From: Alistipes sp.
Lineage (GTDB): Bacteria > Bacteroidota > Bacteroidia > Bacteroidales > Rikenellaceae
Assembly (NCBI GenBank): GCA_017555805.1
Contig: JAFZFR010000086.1
Coordinates: 1-64,000 of the forward strand
DNA: 64,000 nucleotides
Direction of reading: 5' to 3'
Shown: piece by piece, positions 60,718 through 64,000 of the stretch
How positions within the stretch are numbered: the first letter of the stretch is position 1
Layout of the letters: every line of letters begins with the position of its first letter
Program-made: the position numbers and the translations under genes
The notes under the pieces: generated by a model
Told to the model about the DNA's origin: nothing
What the model saw: only the letters and a program-made list of their open reading frames with translations
Databases searched by the model: none

Positions 60718-61575
60718 CTACTTCTCCATCTTGCGGAGGAAGCACTCGATGGTGTTCTCCATCAGGCAGCAGATGGTCATAGGACCTACGCCACCAGGAA
60801 CTGGAGTGATTGCTGATGCCTTTGGCTCGATGGCTGCGAAATCAACATCACCACAGAGTTTCTTTGTCTCTGGGTCGCGGTTCACACCCACATCAATAAC
60901 CACTGCACCCTCCTTAACCATATCGGCAGTCACGAACTTTGGACGGCCGATTGCCACAACCAGGATGTCGGCACGGCGTGTAACCTCTGCCAAATTCTTT
61001 GTGCGGCTGTGAGCGATAGTCACTGTTGCGTTCTCGTTCAAAAGCAACTTCGATACTGGAAGACCCACGATGTTGCTACGACCGATAACAACCACATCCT
61101 TACCCGCAATCTCCACATTAGCACGCTTCAAGAGTTTGATGATACCCTTTGGTGTGCAAGGCAATGTGCAAGGCTGCTTGAGCCAGAGGTTCGCCACATT
61201 CATAGGGTGGAAACCGTCCACATCCTTCTCGGCGCTGATGGCTGCGATAACCTTGTCGGAGTCAATGTGTTTAGGGAGTGGCAACTGTACGAGGATGCCA
61301 TCCACACTATCGTCTGCGTTAAGGTCAGCGATGATGCCGAGCAACTCCTCCTCCGAGATAGTCGCCTCCTTGCGGATAGTGGTATTCTTGATACCTACCT
61401 CCTCCGATGCCTTCGCCTTACCAGTAACATACGACACGCTGCCTGGGTCCTCGCCTACGAGGATAACCACCAAGTGAGGTACACGACCATACTTCTCGGT
61501 GAAGGTCGCTACATTGGCTGCCATCTCCTGCTTGAGCGAGAGCGCCAACTCCTTACCGTTAATAATATATGCCAT
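60718..61575 (-). CDS. folD: bifunctional methylene-THF dehydrogenase/cyclohydrolase FolD
   Basis: The 285-residue protein has Q-L-P-L-P-K-H-I-D, G-R-S-N-I-V-G-L-P (NADP site) and P-V-P-G-G-V-G-P-M-T. It interconverts 5,10-methylene- and 10-formyl-THF, the one-carbon donor used by PurH and Fmt. It starts 14 bases after purD, so it is co-transcribed with purine genes. Confidence 0.96.
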   Translation of the reverse strand: MAYIINGKELALSLKQEMAANVATFTEKYGRVPHLVVILVGEDPGSVSYVTGKAKASEEVGIKNTTIRKEATISEEELLGIIADLNADDSVDGILVQLPLPKHIDSDKVIAAISAEKDVDGFHPMNVANLWLKQPCTLPCTPKGIIKLLKRANVEIAGKDVVVIGRSNIVGLPVSKLLLNENATVTIAHSRTKNLAEVTRRADILVVAIGRPKFVTADMVKEGAVVIDVGVNRDPETKKLCGDVDFAAIEPKASAITPVPGGVGPMTICCLMENTIECFLRKMEK

Positions 61576-61589
61576 AATCTGTAATCAAT

Positions 61590-62837
61590 TTAGTATTTAA
61601 ATGCCTTGTCGCCGATGTCGGTGCGGTGGAAAAGGTTGTCGCACTTAATCTTCTCGACCTCTGCCTGAGCCTTCTGCTGTGCCTCGCGGAGTGTTGGAGC
61701 CTTGCAGACAACAATCATCACACGACCACCCGAAGTGACATACTTGCCATCCTTCAAGGCTGTGCCCATGTGGTAGATTGAGCCATCAACTGACTCTGTA
61801 CCCTCGATAGCGTAACCCTTCTCGTATGAGCCTGGGTAGCCCTTCGATGCGAGCACTACGCCCAAGGTAGCCTGCTCGTCCCACTCGATAGTTGGGGTCT
61901 TGCCGTCGGCTACATTGCAGAATACCTCGCACATATCGCTTGTGAGGCGTGGCAAGATAACCTCTGTCTCGGGGTCACCAAAGCGAGCGTTGAACTCGAT
62001 AACCTTGATGCCGTTCTTGGTCTTCATCAAGCCGCCGTACAATACGCCGCAGAATGAGCAACCCTCCGCAACCATAGCCGCTGCTGTTGGGCGCATAATC
62101 TTCTCCATTGCGTAAGTCAAATCCTCGTCGGTGATGAATGGCAACTCGGTGTAGGCACCCATACCGCCAGTGTTAGGACCCTTGTCGCCGTCGAAAGCGC
62201 GCTTGTGGTCCTGCGCAACTGGCATTGGATATACATCCTTGCCGTTGGTGAAGCACAAGAGTGAGAACTCTGGACCCTCCAGGTACTCCTCGATTACGAC
62301 CTTGCCCTTGCCGAACTTTTCGTCCTGCAACATATCGCGCAAAGCCTCCTCTGCCTGCTCCAGTGTCTCGGCGATAACCACGCCCTTACCTGCAGCCAAG
62401 CCGTCGTACTTCAACACTGTTGGCAATGAGCCCGCCTTCACATACTCCCACGCTGCGTCGAAATCCTCAAATGTCTCGTAGCCCGCAGTTGGGATGTCGT
62501 ACTTCTTCATAAGGTCCTTTGCGAACTGCTTGCTGCACTCAATCTGTGCCGCAGCCTTCGATGGACCGAAGATGCGAAGACCAGCCTCGGTGAAGCTGTC
62601 GGCGATACCTGCCTCCAATGCAACCTCAGGACCAGCCACGGTGAGTGAAATCTCGTTAGCCAAAGCAAACTCCTTCAACTCCTCTACGGCAGAATCCTTG
62701 ATTGCCACGCACTCGGCAAGTGCGGCGATACCCGCATTGCCTGGTGCGCAGAAAATCTTATCTACCTGGGGCGACTTGCTCAACGCCTCTACAATGGCGT
62801 GGCAACGACCACCAGAACCTACTACTAAAACCTTCAT
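61590..62837 (-). CDS. purD: phosphoribosylamine-glycine ligase
   Basis: The 415-residue ATP-grasp ligase has [29 protein letters not shown] and [12 protein letters not shown]. It joins glycine to phosphoribosylamine in purine synthesis. The N-terminal motif reads GGRCHAI, whereas the common form is GGREHAL; Glu to Cys and Leu to Ile are minor variants. It starts 10 bases after purH. Confidence 0.95.
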   Translation of the reverse strand: MKVLVVGSGGRCHAIVEALSKSPQVDKIFCAPGNAGIAALAECVAIKDSAVEELKEFALANEISLTVAGPEVALEAGIADSFTEAGLRIFGPSKAAAQIECSKQFAKDLMKKYDIPTAGYETFEDFDAAWEYVKAGSLPTVLKYDGLAAGKGVVIAETLEQAEEALRDMLQDEKFGKGKVVIEEYLEGPEFSLLCFTNGKDVYPMPVAQDHKRAFDGDKGPNTGGMGAYTELPFITDEDLTYAMEKIMRPTAAAMVAEGCSFCGVLYGGLMKTKNGIKVIEFNARFGDPETEVILPRLTSDMCEVFCNVADGKTPTIEWDEQATLGVVLASKGYPGSYEKGYAIEGTESVDGSIYHMGTALKDGKYVTSGGRVMIVVCKAPTLREAQQKAQAEVEKIKCDNLFHRTDIGDKAFKY

Positions 62838-62847
62838 AGTCAGTCTA

Positions 62848-64000
62848 TTAATGCTTGAAGTGACGCATACCTGTGCAGAGCATAGTGATGCCGCACTCGT
62901 TAGCCTTCTTTACAGAGTCCTCGTCGCGAACGCTACCGCCTGGCTGAACGATGGCTGTCACGCCATACTGCGATGCCAAGGTCACTGTGTCGTCGAATGG
63001 GAAGAAACCGTCAGAAGCCAATACCAAGCCCTCGGTGAAGCCTGCAGCCTGTGCCTGCTTGAGTGCGATCTCGGCTGAACCTACGCGGTTCATCTGACCA
63101 GCACCTACACCTACGGTGTGACCATCCTTGACAACTACGATAGCGTTTGACTTAACATGCTTAACAACTCTCCAGCCGAAGTTAAGGTCAGTTACCTGTG
63201 CCTCGGTTGGCTTCGCCTCTGTCACGCACATATCGGCAGTAACTGTTGCAGTAGTCTTGTCCAAATCCTGAACGAGCAAGCCGCCGTTTACGCTAACATA
63301 CTGGTTTACTACGCTCTCGTCCTTTGACATATCAACCTGCAAGAGGCGCAAGTTCTTCTTTGTAGAGAGAACCTCCAAAGCCTCCTCAGAGAACGATGGT
63401 GCCATAATGATCTCCAGGAAGATTGGCTTCATCAACTCGGCAGCCTCCTTTGTCACCTCGCGGTTTACGGCTACGATACCGCCGAAGATGCTCACCTTGT
63501 CAGCCTCATAAGCCTTTGTCCAGGCGTCAACTACATCCGCTCCGATTGCAGCACCGCAAGGGTTCATATGCTTCAAACCTACGCAGAATGGCTCGTCGAA
63601 CTCGCGTGCGATGCAGAGAGCTGCGTTAGCATCCTGAATGTTGTTGTATGAAAGCTCCTTGCCGTTAAGCTGCTTTGCGTTAGCGAGTGAGTAAGCACCT
63701 GTCTCTGCTGCGCCGTAGAACTTAGCCTGCTGGTGTGGGTTCTCGCCGTAGCGCAAGCCCTGTACGAGGTCAAACTCCAGGAAGAGCTTCTCGTTCAAGC
63801 CTGCTGCCTTACGCATATAGGTTGCAATCATTGAGTCGTACTGAGCTGTGTGGGTGTAAGCCTCTGCAGAGAGCTGCAAACGAGTCTCAACTGTTGTGTT
63901 GTCGTTTGCCTTGATCTCCTCGATAATCTTTGCGTAGTTCTCTGGGTTACAAACTACGGTTACATCCTTGTAGTTCTTCGCAGCCGAGCGCAACATTGAT
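62848..64000 (-). CDS. purH: bifunctional AICAR transformylase/IMP cyclohydrolase PurH (5' end outside window)
   Basis: The frame continues past the right edge, reading [13 protein letters not shown], the conserved interior of PurH. The true start lies beyond the window and only about 384 of some 500 residues are seen. [10 protein letters not shown] (transformylase His) and [10 protein letters not shown] are present. It performs the last two steps of IMP synthesis using 10-formyl-THF. Confidence 0.95.
   Translation of the reverse strand, partial: SMLRSAAKNYKDVTVVCNPENYAKIIEEIKANDNTTVETRLQLSAEAYTHTAQYDSMIATYMRKAAGLNEKLFLEFDLVQGLRYGENPHQQAKFYGAAETGAYSLANAKQLNGKELSYNNIQDANAALCIAREFDEPFCVGLKHMNPCGAAIGADVVDAWTKAYEADKVSIFGGIVAVNREVTKEAAELMKPIFLEIIMAPSFSEEALEVLSTKKNLRLLQVDMSKDESVVNQYVSVNGGLLVQDLDKTTATVTADMCVTEAKPTEAQVTDLNFGWRVVKHVKSNAIVVVKDGHTVGVGAGQMNRVGSAEIALKQAQAAGFTEGLVLASDGFFPFDDTVTLASQYGVTAIVQPGGSVRDEDSVKKANECGITMLCTGMRHFKH

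Noticed and set aside
1..64000. CRISPR arrays, tRNA or rRNA genes, transposases, toxin-antitoxin or defence systems
   Set aside because: Looked for on both strands; no direct-repeat arrays, acceptor-stem or T-loop patterns or relevant protein motifs were found.

Overview
The window is about 64 kb of a Bacteroidales chromosome, most likely Rikenellaceae/Alistipes-like. The family level is an inference from gene content and style. The order is better supported. Many genes start downstream of the Bacteroidetes sigma-ABfr -7 box TAnnTTTG. There are LysM, FISUMP-like, DUF3575/DUF3868 and BspA-type surface proteins, a large TonB-dependent receptor, PyrK/PyrD-1B pyrimidine genes and Rex. The DNA is mostly ordinary core chromosome. 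No tRNA, rRNA, CRISPR array, transposase or phage gene was seen.

Layout. 1-3.1 kb: the end of an AT-rich WG-repeat protein, a secreted beta-helix protein, truA and a small membrane protein. 3.1-9.7 kb: lpdA and a C69 dipeptidase (minus), divergent from a secreted GH99-like glycosidase, a YggS-type PLP protein and a metallophosphatase. 9.7-19.1 kb: a long minus-strand run of htpG, yhhN, a thioesterase, a short ribF, rex, a LysM/periplasmic-binding fusion, a 3'-5' exonuclease, dnaN and a nucleoside phosphorylase. 19.2-22 kb: a phosphohexomutase and an M20 dipeptidase. 22.2-27.9 kb: a spermidine/putrescine ABC operon (potABCD) headed by an outer-membrane barrel gene with a structured 5' leader. 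27.9-30.7 kb: a serine hydrolase and a DcaP-like porin transcribed from mirrored promoters. 30.8-34.2 kb: a metal ABC permease, an LptF/G permease and fmt, overlapping in one operon. 34.2-40.9 kb: mtaB, then an operon of a kinase-less sensor-like protein, a TrkH K+ transporter, a SPOR protein, NfeD and FloA.

40.9-51.8 kb is the accessory, surface-oriented part. It holds a BspA-type lipoprotein with 19 leucine-rich repeats, a 41-residue peptide gene just upstream, and a 5' region with nested perfect stems that looks like a structured RNA. After these come a FISUMP-like lipoprotein, an orphan DUF3575/DUF3868-OmpA pair and a TonB-dependent receptor.

51.8-59.3 kb is the pyrimidine operon pyrC-carA-carB-pyrK-pyrD. 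A 41-codon leader ORF ends in a U-rich tract just before a terminator hairpin, an arrangement like enterobacterial pyrBI attenuation. The CarA in this operon has alanine in place of the catalytic glutaminase cysteine. The window closes with an ECF sigma factor and a membrane protein, a roughly 155-bp palindromic intergenic repeat, and a minus-strand folate/purine run (purH-purD-folD) that leaves the window.

Strongest leads: (1) the RNA, 41-residue peptide and BspA lipoprotein locus; (2) the pyr leader peptide and attenuator; (3) the cysteine-less CarA; (4) the structured leader of the barrel-pot operon; (5) RibF with a vestigial kinase half.
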